Made by a program: the position numbers and the translations under genes. The notes under the pieces are model-generated. The model did no database searches. It saw only the letters and a program-made list of their open reading frames with translations, and had not been told where the DNA came from. Positions 1 through 9,038 of a stretch of 38,648 nucleotides of DNA are shown here, piece after piece (within the stretch, counting starts at the first letter, position 1; each line of letters begins with the position of its first letter). The DNA is from Flavobacteriales bacterium (GTDB lineage: Bacteria; Bacteroidota; Bacteroidia; NS11-12g; UBA955), in NCBI GenBank assembly GCA_947487175.1, contig CANKVM010000017.1, positions 1-38,648 on the forward strand, in the 5' to 3' direction.

Positions 1-288
1 GTGAATTGCAGATAAAATACCACAGCTATTCGAATCAAACATATATTCGCTCTTGGTATATCCAATTTTGGCAATTACACCACGCGCAATGCTTTGAACA
101 TCTAAATAGGCTTCAGATTTAACCTCACCAGCTAAAACAACTTGACCTGTAGTTACCAACGTTTCGCATGCAACTTTACTGCTTGGATCGTAGGCTAAGA
201 AATTATCGATAAGCGCGTCGGAGATCTGATCTGCAACTTTATCTGGGTGCCCTTCAGACACCGATTCGGAAGTAAAAAAATACGGCAT
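1..288 (-). CDS. metK: S-adenosylmethionine synthetase, N-terminal part (cut by window edge)
   Basis: The enzyme makes S-adenosylmethionine from methionine and ATP in the cytoplasm. Only the first 96 codons are present; the reading frame is open through base 1. The N-terminus reads [20 protein letters not shown], the family hallmark: the [10 protein letters not shown] segment carries the ATP-binding His and Asp. It is followed by the conserved QISDALID and, further on, a [10 protein letters not shown] segment. The ATG at 286-288 is the natural start, because the protein begins about where other MetK proteins begin. A -7 box (TATATTTG) lies 15 nt upstream. The gene is divergent from ffh, and the two share a 108-bp intergenic region. 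Confidence 0.96.
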   Translation of the reverse strand, partial: MPYFFTSESVSEGHPDKVADQISDALIDNFLAYDPSSKVACETLVTTGQVVLAGEVKSEAYLDVQSIARGVIAKIGYTKSEYMFDSNSCGILSAIH

Positions 289-303
289 TTTTTTATATTT
301 TCA

Positions 304-311
304 CAAATATA
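304..311 (-). promoter_or_regulatory. -7 promoter box for metK
   Basis: TATATTTG on the minus strand matches the Bacteroidota TAnnTTTG element, 15 nt before the metK ATG. No exact -33 TTG is visible at the usual distance. Confidence 0.55.
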
Positions 312-383
312 CAATCTTAAAAGTAATTTTTAACAGCGCCTTTGTGAATGGCTCATTTTATTAGTTTGTTATTGAATTTTTGG

Positions 384-391
384 TATCTTTG
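384..391 (+). promoter_or_regulatory. -7 promoter box for ffh-pdxH
   Basis: TATCTTTG matches TAnnTTTG and ends 5 nt before the ffh ATG. A TTTG at 365-368 is upstream but only 15 nt away, shorter than the usual -33 spacing. Transcription would begin at or next to the start codon. Confidence 0.6.
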
Positions 392-396
392 TATCT

Positions 397-1710
397 ATGT
401 TTGAAAACCTGCAATCCCGGTTAGAAAAAGCGTTCAAATCATTGAAAGGCCAAAGCAATATCAATGAATTAAACGTAGCTGAAACTGTTAAAGAAATCCG
501 AAGAGCCTTAATTGCGGCCGACGTTAACTTTAAGGTTGCAAAAACATTTACTGATGATGTTTTAGAAAAGGCCCGCGGAGAGAATGTGATAAAATCAATT
601 TCTCCAGGCCAATTATTAACGAAAATTGTAAACGATGAACTGGTTAAATTACTCGGCGGTACAACCCAAGAATTATCTACAAAAGGTTCTCCAGCAATTA
701 TTTTAATTGCGGGTTTACAAGGTTCAGGTAAAACCACTTTTACAGGAAAACTAAGTAAATATCTGAAAGCGCAAGGCAAAAACCCATTGGTGGTTGCCGG
801 CGACGTATATCGACCTGCTGCACGTGAACAACTGCGCGTATTGGCAAGCCAAACAGAAGTAGGTTATTACACTGAAAACGAAAGCAACAATCCCATTTCA
901 ATTGCTGAAAATGCTGTAAAATATGCAAAAACGAATAATCACAACGTTGTAATTGTTGATACCGCGGGTCGTATTGCAATTGACAAACAAATGATGGACG
1001 AAATAGCATCCCTCAAAAAAGCATTAAATCCTACTGAAATATTATTTGTTGTTGACTCAATGACAGGTCAAGACGCCGTAAATACTGCAAAGAATTTTAA
1101 CGACGTTCTTGATTTTACGGGTGTGGTTTTGACAAAATTAGATGGTGATACACGCGGTGGTGCTGCCCTTTCTATTAAATCTGTTGTAAACAAACCAATT
1201 AAATTTGTTTCTAACGGCGAAAAAATGGATGCCCTTGATGTCTTCCATCCAGATCGTATGGCTGGTCGTATTTTGGGTATGGGTGACGTTATTTCATTGG
1301 TTGAAAGAGCGCAGGCTACTTTCGATGAGGATGAAGCACAGCGTTTATCTAAGAAAATTGCCAAAAACAAATTCGATTTTGAAGATTTCTTGAGCCAACT
1401 TCAACAAATCAAGAAAATGGGTAACATGAAAGATTTGTTGGGCATGTTGCCAGGTGTGGGTAGTAAAATCAAAGATTTGGATATTGACGACAATGCCTTT
1501 AAAGGAATTGAAGCGCTAATTCAATCAATGACTCCACAGGAAAGAGAAAAACCAGAATTATTAAATGCTAGCCGCAAACAAAGAATTGCCATAGGCAGTG
1601 GTCGGTCGGTGCAAGAACTCAATAAACTACTCACCCAATTTACCCAAATGCGCCAAATGATGAAGTCTATGAATAATAATAAAGGCAAAATGAAGGGTTT
1701 AATGCGCTAA
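397..1710 (+). CDS. ffh: Signal recognition particle protein Ffh (SRP54)
   Basis: Ffh is the GTPase that binds SRP RNA and signal sequences and takes ribosomes to FtsY at the membrane. The 437 residues match the usual length. The N domain occupies about residues 1-95. The G domain shows the P-loop GLQGSGKTT (about residue 108), DTAGR (about 190), and TKLDGDTRGGAALS (about 246). The methionine-rich M domain follows, with GNMKDLLGMLPG and the RNA-binding RKQRIAIGSGRS near residue 400, ending in a Met/Asn/Lys-rich tail. pdxH follows after 6 nt, so the two are probably co-transcribed. The start codon sits 5 nt behind a -7 box. Confidence 0.97.
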   Translation: MFENLQSRLEKAFKSLKGQSNINELNVAETVKEIRRALIAADVNFKVAKTFTDDVLEKARGENVIKSISPGQLLTKIVNDELVKLLGGTTQELSTKGSPAIILIAGLQGSGKTTFTGKLSKYLKAQGKNPLVVAGDVYRPAAREQLRVLASQTEVGYYTENESNNPISIAENAVKYAKTNNHNVVIVDTAGRIAIDKQMMDEIASLKKALNPTEILFVVDSMTGQDAVNTAKNFNDVLDFTGVVLTKLDGDTRGGAALSIKSVVNKPIKFVSNGEKMDALDVFHPDRMAGRILGMGDVISLVERAQATFDEDEAQRLSKKIAKNKFDFEDFLSQLQQIKKMGNMKDLLGMLPGVGSKIKDLDIDDNAFKGIEALIQSMTPQEREKPELLNASRKQRIAIGSGRSVQELNKLLTQFTQMRQMMKSMNNNKGKMKGLMR

Positions 1711-1716
1711 AGGCAA

Positions 1717-2352
1717 ATGAAAAACCACTTAGCAGATATTCGCAAAGAATATTTAAAGGGACATATTTCGGTAGAAATGATGCCTGAAAACCCATTAGAT
1801 GCCTTGAAAACTTGGGTTGCCCAAGCCATAGAAGCAGAGGTGGAAGAACCTACTGCCATGAGTATTTGTACTGTTTCTAAAGATAATAATCCATCGTCTC
1901 GACAAGTTTTATTGAAGGAAATCCAATCGGAGGGACTTGTTTTTTATACAAATTACAGCAGCCGAAAAGGACAAGAAATAGAAAACAACCCAAATGTTGC
2001 TTTAAACTTTTTCTGGCCTGCTTTGGAACGTCAAGTGAGGGTGCAATGTATTGCTTCTAAAGTTTCGGCAGAAGAAAGTGACACATACTTTTATTCTAGA
2101 CCTAAAACTTCTCAAGTTGGTGCCATTGTAAGTAATCAAAGTTCAATCATTACCAGTGATTTAGATTTAGAAGCAGAAATTGAACGTATTTTAGAGGGCA
2201 GTATTGAAATCAAACGTCCTGAAAATTGGGGTGGATATATTTTAAAACCCAATTACTTCGAATTTTGGCATGGAAGGGCAAGCCGTGTCCACGATAGGGT
2301 ATCGTATAATTTGGAGAATGGCAATTGGATCAAAAATAGGTTATCACCTTAA
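1717..2352 (+). CDS. pdxH: Pyridoxamine/pyridoxine 5'-phosphate oxidase
   Basis: This FMN enzyme oxidises pyridoxine or pyridoxamine 5'-phosphate to pyridoxal 5'-phosphate in vitamin B6 metabolism. At 211 residues it has the family length. Visible hallmarks are SSRQVLLKE and FYTNYSSRKGQEIENNP (FMN-binding half), FFWPALERQVRVQG-like FFWPALERQVRV, SRPKTSQVGAIVSNQSS, and the C-terminal FEFWHGRASRVHDR with the terminal RLSP. It starts 6 nt after ffh on the same strand, with no promoter visible between them, so it probably depends on the ffh promoter. Confidence 0.96.
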   Translation: MKNHLADIRKEYLKGHISVEMMPENPLDALKTWVAQAIEAEVEEPTAMSICTVSKDNNPSSRQVLLKEIQSEGLVFYTNYSSRKGQEIENNPNVALNFFWPALERQVRVQCIASKVSAEESDTYFYSRPKTSQVGAIVSNQSSIITSDLDLEAEIERILEGSIEIKRPENWGGYILKPNYFEFWHGRASRVHDRVSYNLENGNWIKNRLSP

Positions 2353-2380
2353 ATTGCTGGTTCAACAATTATAAATAGTC

Positions 2381-2409
2381 AAAAAAAAAGACTACCCTGA
2401 AGTAGCCTT
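2381..2409 (-). terminator. Intrinsic terminator after fabI-THX
   Basis: Read on the minus strand, an 8-bp stem (AAGGCTAC / GTAGTCTT, with one G-T pair) with a 6-nt loop runs into nine T. It sits about 20 nt after the THX stop and lacks a T tract in the plus direction. Confidence 0.75.
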
Positions 2410-2429
2410 GAAATTGGATGAACCAAAAG

Positions 2430-2549
2430 TTATTTCTTTTTAGCTTTGGCTTTTACTTCTACTTTTTTAGCTTCGCGATATGGACGTACTTTTCCATATG
2501 AACCCATAAAAATTTTCCCTTTTTTTGTTTTTTTGTCGCCTTTTCCCAT
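2430..2549 (-). CDS. 30S ribosomal protein THX (39 residues)
   Basis: This is a short basic ribosomal protein. It begins MGKGDKKTKKGKIFMGSYGK, followed by VRPYREAKK and a Lys/Ala tail. The MGKGDKKTxxGK..xGSYGxxRP pattern is that of THX, a small-subunit protein found in Thermus and many Bacteroidota, where it binds at the top of the 30S head. About 40% of residues are Lys or Arg, as expected for rRNA binding. It lies 34 bp downstream of fabI on the same strand with no -7 box between them, and a terminator follows. It is therefore probably translated from the fabI message. It is short enough to be missed by ordinary length cut-offs. Confidence 0.9.
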   Translation of the reverse strand: MGKGDKKTKKGKIFMGSYGKVRPYREAKKVEVKAKAKKK

Positions 2550-2583
2550 GATAGTTTCTTTTATATATTGTTATTTTAAATTT

Positions 2584-3411
2584 TTATTTTCCTTGAGCTT
2601 TATCTGAAAAGCCTTGCATTAAATCAGTTGAGATACCTGTGAAACTAAAACCACCATCGTGGAAAAGGTTTTGCATGGTAACCATTCTGGTATAATCGCT
2701 AAACAAACTTACGCAATATTGCGCACATTGATCCGCAGAAGCATTTCCTAAAGGACTCATTTGATCTGCGTAATTGTAAAATGCATCAAATCCACCTACT
2801 CCGCTACCTGCAGTTGTTTTGGTTGGGCTTTGCGAAATTGTATTCACACGCACTTTTTTAGCCTTGCCATAATGGTATCCAAAACTACGCGCGTAGCTTT
2901 CTAGCAACGCTTTCGCATCTGCCATTTCACCATAGTCTGGGAACGTACGTTGCGCTGCAATGTAACTCAATGCTAAAATGCTACCCCAATCATTCATGGC
3001 ATCAGATTTCATTAATGTTTGCATCAAACGATGAAATGACATTGATGAAATATCTAATGTAGTGTGCATGTAATCATAATTCGAATCGGTATAAGGGTTT
3101 TTCTTTCGAACGTTCAAGCTCATACCCACACTATGTAAAACAAAATCAATTTTGCCATTAAAAGCTTTCAACGCGCCGTCAACTAAATTTTGCATATCTT
3201 CCATTTTGGTAACATCAGCATAAATCAAAGGGGCGTTTAATTTGGTTGCCAACTCATCAGTTTGCCCAATTTTAGCAGCCACCGGGGCATTGGTTAACAC
3301 AATATTAGCACCTTCGGCATGACATTGCTCAGCAACTTTCCACGCAATTGAAGCCTCGTTTAATGCTCCGAAAATAATTCCGTTTTTACCTTTTAAAATT
3401 TGATTTGACAT
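2584..3411 (-). CDS. fabI: Enoyl-[acyl-carrier-protein] reductase (NADH), FabI type
   Basis: FabI reduces the trans-2-enoyl-ACP double bond in the last step of each fatty-acid elongation cycle. The 275-residue protein is a divergent short-chain dehydrogenase. It starts with the FabI-type nucleotide site GKNGIIFGALNEASIAWKVA, where ordinary SDR enzymes have GxxxGxG. The LHSVGMS segment follows, and the catalytic Tyr160-x6-Lys167 pair sits in FPDYGEMADAK. TISQSPTKTTAGSGVGGF and the NLFHDGGFSFTG C-terminus complete the FabI pattern. The ATG gives the usual FabI N-terminus. A -7 box lies 16 nt upstream, and THX follows 34 bp downstream. Triclosan-type inhibitors act on this family in general. Confidence 0.94.
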   Translation of the reverse strand: MSNQILKGKNGIIFGALNEASIAWKVAEQCHAEGANIVLTNAPVAAKIGQTDELATKLNAPLIYADVTKMEDMQNLVDGALKAFNGKIDFVLHSVGMSLNVRKKNPYTDSNYDYMHTTLDISSMSFHRLMQTLMKSDAMNDWGSILALSYIAAQRTFPDYGEMADAKALLESYARSFGYHYGKAKKVRVNTISQSPTKTTAGSGVGGFDAFYNYADQMSPLGNASADQCAQYCVSLFSDYTRMVTMQNLFHDGGFSFTGISTDLMQGFSDKAQGK

Positions 3412-3427
3412 AATTAAATGATGACTA

Positions 3428-3435
3428 CAAAAATA
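3428..3435 (-). promoter_or_regulatory. -7 promoter box for fabI-THX
   Basis: TATTTTTG on the minus strand matches TAnnTTTG, 16 nt upstream of the fabI ATG. No clear -33 TTG is seen. Confidence 0.5.
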
Positions 3436-3677
3436 CTCCTATTTACATGAAAATGAAAATGAATTAATGGTATTTGAAAAATACACGCAAAACGGCGTGA
3501 TTCAAAATTACATACTACTGATATATAACATTTTAAATTCAAATATAAAAATTAATATTTTCAATTATTCTAATTAACATTTTTTACATGGGCTTATTCA
3601 AAATCACTGATTATCCATTATTTATCACAATTTTAGTTCTATTTCAAGTTCTGAAAGTTCAATAAAATGTCATTATT

Positions 3678-3696
3678 AATTAGATTTTATCTAATT
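3678..3696. repeat. 19-bp inverted repeat upstream of the T9SS cargo gene
   Basis: The arms AATTAGAT and ATCTAATT are perfect complements around a TTT centre, 64 bp before the ATG at 3760. The half-site recurs at 3742-3750. It is a possible operator, but AT-rich DNA makes such palindromes less rare. Confidence 0.35.
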
Positions 3697-3759
3697 CATT
3701 GAGTACAATTTGAAAATGTGAAAATTTAGTCTTTTATTTACATCTAATTTAAAATTAAC

Positions 3760-6495
3760 ATGAAGAAACATATACTATCAATTTGTCTCACACTGTTTAT
3801 AAGTGTTAATCTTTTTGGTCAATTGGTTCAAATAAATCAACCAATTATTAATGATTTACCCGTTAAAAATACTTACGGTAAAATTACTAGTAGGTCCGCT
3901 ACAAATCCGAAAAGTTGTAAAGGCGACACGAGTTATTTTCCTAATTTTGGTTCAACCCAGTATCAAACCTTATCTATTGGAACCGGTCAAAGTTTGGGTC
4001 AGTTTTATGGTGCTCCAACAGAAATTACCGTATCAGGATTTAGATTTTATGGTTTCTTTCAGTACGATACAGCTAGAAAAGTAACCAGTACCACAATTAA
4101 ATGTAGAATTTACAAAGCGGGTGCCGATTCTTTACCTACAGGTTCACCGTTGGCAACTACGGTGATTCAAATTGACACCATTCAAGGTGCATTGTATTTG
4201 AGCAGAATGACCAGAAACATCGTTTTCTCATCTCCAGTAGCTTGTAATTTTCCTTATATCATTACCGTTGAATCTGATAGCACAAATTCAAGACCGGGTA
4301 TAGTTTCTAACTCCTGGGCAAATGGAGATGGTGATTACCGAAACTTAGCAGTTGGGTCTGTAAGTGGCAAATGGTACCGTTGTCTGCAATTGAATATCGG
4401 TGGAATTTCATTCAATGCACATATGCAATTGTATCCTTTTGTTAAGTACAAGTTTGGAACTGATTTTACTCCAAATTTAAATTGCTATAACGCTACGGAT
4501 ACCATTCGTTTAACAAACCTCTATAAAGGGAGTGTAAACGGAAGTGTATTCTATAATTACTACCACTACTATGAAGAATTGGGTTATGGTTATGATAGAT
4601 ATTGCCATAATTGGGTAATCAACAATTCAAACTACTTTTATAACACAGTAGATTTAAAATACAAGCCAGCTACAAAAACCAATTTGAACATCGAACTGCG
4701 TTCTATGGTTGTCAGTTATACAAGTGGAGTATGTTGGGATACAACTATCAAAACAGTTGAATTTAGGCCGGTTACCCCTTCTCTATTAAAGCCCGCTAAT
4801 GGCTGTATTGGCGATACACTAAAAATTGGTATTTCTGGCGATGCGGGTTCTACATTAAACTGGTATAACAAAGTGACCGATACAAAACCATTTAATTTAG
4901 GCAATTCTTACGTTGTAAACAATTTACAAAAAGCTGATACATTTGTTGTTTTGGCAACTAACGGTACCTGCACTTCAGGATACTTAACCATTAATTTGGC
5001 CGCAAACAAATACCCAACAAAAATTACAACCCGCAATGATTCTTTGTGCTCAAGTGCTACTGCCAATTTAATTGCAAGCACCGATAATGGCCAAATTGAT
5101 TGGTATAACTCTTTAACAGGAGGCACCAAAGTATTCACTGGAAATACATTAACAACTTCTAAATTATTTAACGATACTTCCTTTTATGTAACCGCGATCA
5201 ATAATGGTTGCGCTTATAAAGGAACCCGAATTTTGGTTAAAGCTTTTGTTGGAAGTTCATTCGCACCACCGCTACCAACAGTAGTAACCGATACAACAGT
5301 CTGTTTTACATCTACAAAAAATCATACATTGAGCGCAACTACTACAGGTAGCAACACCTGTCGTTGGTACGACGTGGCATTGGGTGGAACTCCAATAAGT
5401 ACAGGAAACACCTATTCCGTAAGCATTAATAATAGAGGTACTTCAACTTACTATGTTGAATCATGGAATGGAAACTGTGGAAGTGGTAGAACACCTGTTA
5501 ATATTTTAGCAGCTAAATATCCCCCAACATTTGTTAAAAAGAATGCTACCATTTGTTCTGGTGATTCAGCGAAAATTTCAGCTTCAACCATGTGGGGTAA
5601 TATTGATTGGTATATGGATAAAAAAACCAGTACTTCTTTCTCTAATGAAAAATTCCTGACATTGGGTGGCTTAACAAATCCAAAAAACTACATTTATTTT
5701 AAAACCAAGGATACCGTTTGCGTTAATCCTAATTTTGATAGTGTTTTGGTAACAGTAAATACATTCCCTAAAGTAACTAAACAAATTAACAAAGATGTTT
5801 GTCAGAAATCACTGGGTGAATTGGGTGTTGAAATTCCATCTGGCAATGTCTATTGGTATGAAGACGATCAAACAGTAACCGTTTATGCTACAGGAAAAAC
5901 AGTTTCTTTGGGTCAAATGTGGTCTAACATCACTTTGTATTACCAAACAGAAGCAAATGGCTGTTACAGTCCAAAAACGCCTTTAACAATAAACGCATTG
6001 CCTCGACCAACCGCAGGATTCACATGGACATTGGCTTGGCCTAGAAAAGTATCTTGTGTTCCTATTACAAACACTGGTATGACATTCAAATGGTATTGGG
6101 GTGACGGTGCAAATACAACAGGTTTAGGTGTTAACGCAAAGCATCAATATACAGATGAGGGAGATTATGTTATCAAATTAGTTACAACAAGCACAACCAA
6201 TGGTTGCACAGACACCGCAGACATTCCAGTTTCAGTAAGTCATTTGAGTACAAAAATTATTTCAAACCCAGCGGTTAAAATTTATCCTAATCCTGCACAA
6301 ATTGGATATATGCTCACCATTTCTGGCATCAATGTTACAGAAATCAAATGGTTTGATATTAGTGGAAGAGAAATTGCAAATGAAAAAGTATTTGAAAACA
6401 ATACAATTATTCCATCAAAATTGAGCCAAGGATTGTATTTCATTCAAGGCAGAAACAAAGACCAGGCATTTAAAGCAACGATTCAAATTCTATAA
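3760..6495 (+). CDS. Secreted multi-domain protein with Ig-like repeats, PKD domain and T9SS type A sorting domain
   Basis: This is a cell-surface or secreted protein of unknown specific role. A Sec signal peptide (MKKHILSICLTLFISVNLFG, then Q) opens the 911 residues. Roughly residues 60-240 form a beta-rich N-terminal region. From about residue 340 come five divergent modules of about 85 residues. Each has a Cys pair and a core Trp-Tyr (LNWYN, IDWYN, CRWYD, IDWYM, VYWYE), resembling Ig-like modules of gliding-bacteria adhesins. A PKD domain follows (about 748-827; FKWYWGDGANTTG ... HQYTDEGDYVIKLV). The final 75 residues (VKIYPNPAQ ... GLYFIQGR) are a T9SS type A sorting domain. A strong terminator follows the stop. 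Adhesion or substrate binding is an inference; no catalytic domain was recognised. Confidence 0.9.
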   Translation: MKKHILSICLTLFISVNLFGQLVQINQPIINDLPVKNTYGKITSRSATNPKSCKGDTSYFPNFGSTQYQTLSIGTGQSLGQFYGAPTEITVSGFRFYGFFQYDTARKVTSTTIKCRIYKAGADSLPTGSPLATTVIQIDTIQGALYLSRMTRNIVFSSPVACNFPYIITVESDSTNSRPGIVSNSWANGDGDYRNLAVGSVSGKWYRCLQLNIGGISFNAHMQLYPFVKYKFGTDFTPNLNCYNATDTIRLTNLYKGSVNGSVFYNYYHYYEELGYGYDRYCHNWVINNSNYFYNTVDLKYKPATKTNLNIELRSMVVSYTSGVCWDTTIKTVEFRPVTPSLLKPANGCIGDTLKIGISGDAGSTLNWYNKVTDTKPFNLGNSYVVNNLQKADTFVVLATNGTCTSGYLTINLAANKYPTKITTRNDSLCSSATANLIASTDNGQIDWYNSLTGGTKVFTGNTLTTSKLFNDTSFYVTAINNGCAYKGTRILVKAFVGSSFAPPLPTVVTDTTVCFTSTKNHTLSATTTGSNTCRWYDVALGGTPISTGNTYSVSINNRGTSTYYVESWNGNCGSGRTPVNILAAKYPPTFVKKNATICSGDSAKISASTMWGNIDWYMDKKTSTSFSNEKFLTLGGLTNPKNYIYFKTKDTVCVNPNFDSVLVTVNTFPKVTKQINKDVCQKSLGELGVEIPSGNVYWYEDDQTVTVYATGKTVSLGQMWSNITLYYQTEANGCYSPKTPLTINALPRPTAGFTWTLAWPRKVSCVPITNTGMTFKWYWGDGANTTGLGVNAKHQYTDEGDYVIKLVTTSTTNGCTDTADIPVSVSHLSTKIISNPAVKIYPNPAQIGYMLTISGINVTEIKWFDISGREIANEKVFENNTIIPSKLSQGLYFIQGRNKDQAFKATIQIL

Positions 6496-6517
6496 AATTA
6501 ATAGAAAAACTAAATAG

Positions 6518-6549
6518 AAAAAAGGACGCAATAAAATGCGTCCTTTTTT
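6518..6549. terminator. Bidirectional intrinsic terminator
   Basis: A perfect 13-bp stem (AAAAAAGGACGCA / TGCGTCCTTTTTT) with a 6-nt loop lies between convergent genes. A or T tracts on both sides let it serve the cargo gene (+) and the permease operon (-). Confidence 0.9.
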
Positions 6550-6559
6550 ATTGTATACG

Positions 6560-7588
6560 TTACGATTCAACATCTTTGAATCCCATCGACATTAAATTAA
6601 ATGCCATTACAAGAATCATAATCGCCAAGCCAGGGATGATTGCCAAATAAGCCTGATCCAATACCAAATAACCTAGATTTTCCTTTACCATAATTCCCCA
6701 ACTTGGCGTTGGTGGAGCAACTCCCAATCCTAAAAATCCCAATCCTGCTTCCAACAATATTGCGGCAGCAAAATTTGTAGTTGCAAGAACAGAAAGTGAA
6801 CCTTTTAGGTTAGGCAAAATATGTTTAAACATGATATAAAACGATGAAAATCCGGTAATCTTCGCTGATAAAATAAATTCTCTGTTTTTCATCTGCATGG
6901 TTTGTCCTCTTACAACCCTAGCAACTTCTACCCAACTGCTTAATCCTGTGGCAAGCAATACTTGAAAATAGCCTTTCCCCAAGAAAAAACTCAAACCAAG
7001 CGCAATAAGAAGCGTAGGCACAGACCAAAAAACGGTAATCAGCCATGTAAGTACCAAATCTATTTTCCCACCAAAATAACCCGAAATCAATCCTATAAAT
7101 ACACCAATAATCAATGAGATCATCATTGATAAAAAGCCAATACTCAGCGAAACCCGGGTACCAATAACCAATCGGCTATAAATATCCCTACCAAATCGGT
7201 CAGTACCAAGTATGAAATTTCTTGACTGTATTTTGCGTCCTTCAATAGAATCTAAAAACAAGGAATTAACCAAACCAGTTTTGTCATTAAAAAAGGTAAT
7301 TTTATTGTTTTTGAGGGACGCTTTATCTCTGTCTGAAACAGAAACCAACTCGCCCAAACCATCATCACCGGTTAACCAGTAAAAGAAAGATCTAGGAGCA
7401 ATTCTATTTTTTTCAACATAGTTAACTTTGGTTCCTGGAGACAAACTCGCCCACTCGGGCATAATTTGATTCGCATCTACTGAAGAATCAGGAGTGATTG
7501 AATAACCCAAAACACCCAATACAAAAAAGAAGGCACAAACTGAAAATCCAGTTAAAAATAACGATTGCTTAAACAGTTTTCTTAACAT
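6560..7588 (-). CDS. ABC transporter permease, OppC/DppC type
   Basis: This is an inner-membrane permease subunit of a peptide/nickel-type ABC importer. It is 342 residues long, with one N-terminal membrane helix (about 10-32). A soluble insert of about 80 residues follows. The family signature GTDRFGRDIYSRLVIGTRVS is near residue 128, and then come five more hydrophobic segments. The cytoplasmic EAA-like loop that contacts the ATPase is visible as REFILSAKITGFSSFYIMFKHILPN, and GLGFLGLGVAPPTPSWG is the usual OppC C-terminal motif. It overlaps the O-antigen ligase gene by 20 bp, so it is translated from the same message. No OppB, ATPase or binding protein is in the window, so partners must be encoded elsewhere. 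The substrate is unknown. Confidence 0.88.
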   Translation of the reverse strand: MLRKLFKQSLFLTGFSVCAFFFVLGVLGYSITPDSSVDANQIMPEWASLSPGTKVNYVEKNRIAPRSFFYWLTGDDGLGELVSVSDRDKASLKNNKITFFNDKTGLVNSLFLDSIEGRKIQSRNFILGTDRFGRDIYSRLVIGTRVSLSIGFLSMMISLIIGVFIGLISGYFGGKIDLVLTWLITVFWSVPTLLIALGLSFFLGKGYFQVLLATGLSSWVEVARVVRGQTMQMKNREFILSAKITGFSSFYIMFKHILPNLKGSLSVLATTNFAAAILLEAGLGFLGLGVAPPTPSWGIMVKENLGYLVLDQAYLAIIPGLAIMILVMAFNLMSMGFKDVES

Positions 7589-9035
7589 GATTTATGCCAT
7601 TTTTATGATACAAATCAAGCGCAGCAATGATGGCAGTAAATGCCCACAATGGAACAGCCACTTTATCATATTGGCTATAATTGTTCAACACCGCATGGGT
7701 GTAATATGTCATCAAACTGAGCAATGCGATATAAGCTGTTAGTTTCACTTTTAACTCCGATGTATTGTATATTACCTTAAAGCCATAAGAGATTGTAGTC
7801 AAAACTATGACAACAAAAATTGCCAAACCAATATATCCCATTTCGCTCATTGCCGATAAAAATTCGCTATGAGCATCACCCAAATCACCTGAGCTAGTGC
7901 TTATTAATGTGAGTTCAGAACTCTTTTGAAAAGGACCATATTTAAAAACGTATGTTCCAGGTCCAAATCCAAAAAGGGGACGTTCCGAAACCATACGTCC
8001 AGCGCAATTCCATCTATTAATTCTTTCTAAATTACTTGGATCTGTGGTGATATTACTTACCGACTTTACGTGTCCCTCCAATTCATCACTACTGCCTTGC
8101 TTATTAGATTCTAATGAGTACAATATATCATCTTGTTTCACTACTGCAATTGTAGAAACAGTAAATAAAACAATAAGTATCCAAGAGAATCGGATTTTCA
8201 TTCTTAAGATTGTCCAAAGTCCTCCAGAAACAATTAAACTTAACCAAGTTGCCCTGGTGAAACTCACAATAATGCCAAATAATAAAACCAAGAGTAAGAA
8301 AACAAATACAGGACTAAAAAAGACGTGCACATTGAATTGACGGATATAAAACGTATAAAATACGAGTATGAAAAAAGCAAAAGCAATGGCAGCCGCATAC
8401 ATTCCGTGATCAGGAAAAAAGGGCCATGAAATTCCATAGCTCGAGCTTCTAGAGAATCCATCCGCAGAATGCATTACCAGCGTGTACATAACCAAAACAA
8501 GTGTGAAAATTGTAAATGCTCTTAAAAACCAATGAATTCGGGAGTAATCTTTAAATATTTTAACCGCAAAAAAGAAGAATAAGGTTATATACCAAGTTCG
8601 GGCAAGGGCAAATTTAAAACTCACCATGGGCATTGAGCTAAATACACTTGATATCCAAAGCCAAATTACATATGCAAAAACAACGAGAACTAGCGGATGT
8701 TTAAAAATTGTTTTATCAACTGATCCATTTTTAAAAACATAAAATAACAACAGTAGAAACAAAAGGATATATACGGGCTCGGTAGGTAACGACATACCCA
8801 TTCCACCTCCAAGATTATCGAAATTAATAGAAAGGGGAGCCAAGGCGCCAAAAAACAGCAATGCTTTTTCAGTGTGTAGAATGCATGCTAAAAAAACCAA
8901 TATCGCTACAGGTATTAAAAACATCCAGTACCATTGGAAAACAGCCGCCGCTGCAAATAGAAATGCCAATAGCACACTGCCAATAATTAGCAGGATTTTA
9001 TGTTTCAATAGAAACTGTGCAGGCAATACCTTCAT
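7569..9035 (-). CDS. O-antigen ligase / Wzy-like polysaccharide polymerase family membrane protein
   Basis: This polytopic inner-membrane protein of 488 residues has about 11-12 hydrophobic helices. Between helices there is a large periplasmic loop (about residues 290-390) with the Wzy_C/WaaL pattern: INRWNCAGRMVSERPLFGFGPGTYVFKYG, then HSEFLSAMSEMGYIGLAIFV. Such proteins either polymerise O-antigen or exopolysaccharide repeat units or ligate glycan to a lipid core; the sequence alone does not separate the two. It lies 3 bp downstream of a Wzz-like chain-length gene and overlaps the OppC-type permease. That context supports a role in surface or exported polysaccharide. Confidence 0.82.
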   Translation of the reverse strand: MKVLPAQFLLKHKILLIIGSVLLAFLFAAAAVFQWYWMFLIPVAILVFLACILHTEKALLFFGALAPLSINFDNLGGGMGMSLPTEPVYILLFLLLLFYVFKNGSVDKTIFKHPLVLVVFAYVIWLWISSVFSSMPMVSFKFALARTWYITLFFFFAVKIFKDYSRIHWFLRAFTIFTLVLVMYTLVMHSADGFSRSSSYGISWPFFPDHGMYAAAIAFAFFILVFYTFYIRQFNVHVFFSPVFVFLLLVLLFGIIVSFTRATWLSLIVSGGLWTILRMKIRFSWILIVLFTVSTIAVVKQDDILYSLESNKQGSSDELEGHVKSVSNITTDPSNLERINRWNCAGRMVSERPLFGFGPGTYVFKYGPFQKSSELTLISTSSGDLGDAHSEFLSAMSEMGYIGLAIFVVIVLTTISYGFKVIYNTSELKVKLTAYIALLSLMTYYTHAVLNNYSQYDKVAVPLWAFTAIIAALDLYHKNGINHVKKTV

Positions 9036-9038
9036 GGA

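Larger units (their letters stand above)
3412..3759. other. 348-bp AT-rich intergenic region between fabI and the T9SS cargo gene
   Basis: No convincing gene or RNA was seen. The region holds the fabI -7 box (3428-3435, minus), a small CACGC/GCGTG hairpin (3484-3499), and a 19-bp palindrome AATTAGAT-TTT-ATCTAATT (3678-3696). A further half-site, ATCTAATTT, lies at 3742-3750 just before the downstream start. No exact TAnnTTTG box precedes the cargo gene; the closest is TACAATTTG with one extra base, near 3704-3712. Confidence 0.6.

Noticed and set aside
2353-2429. Terminator for ffh-pdxH on the plus strand
   Set aside because: The hairpin at 2390-2407 has its T tract only in the minus direction, so it serves THX; no plus-strand terminator was identified.
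3484-3499. CACGC-AAAACG-GCGTG hairpin near fabI
   Set aside because: Only five base pairs, no T tract and no link to a start codon; too weak to call a terminator or operator.
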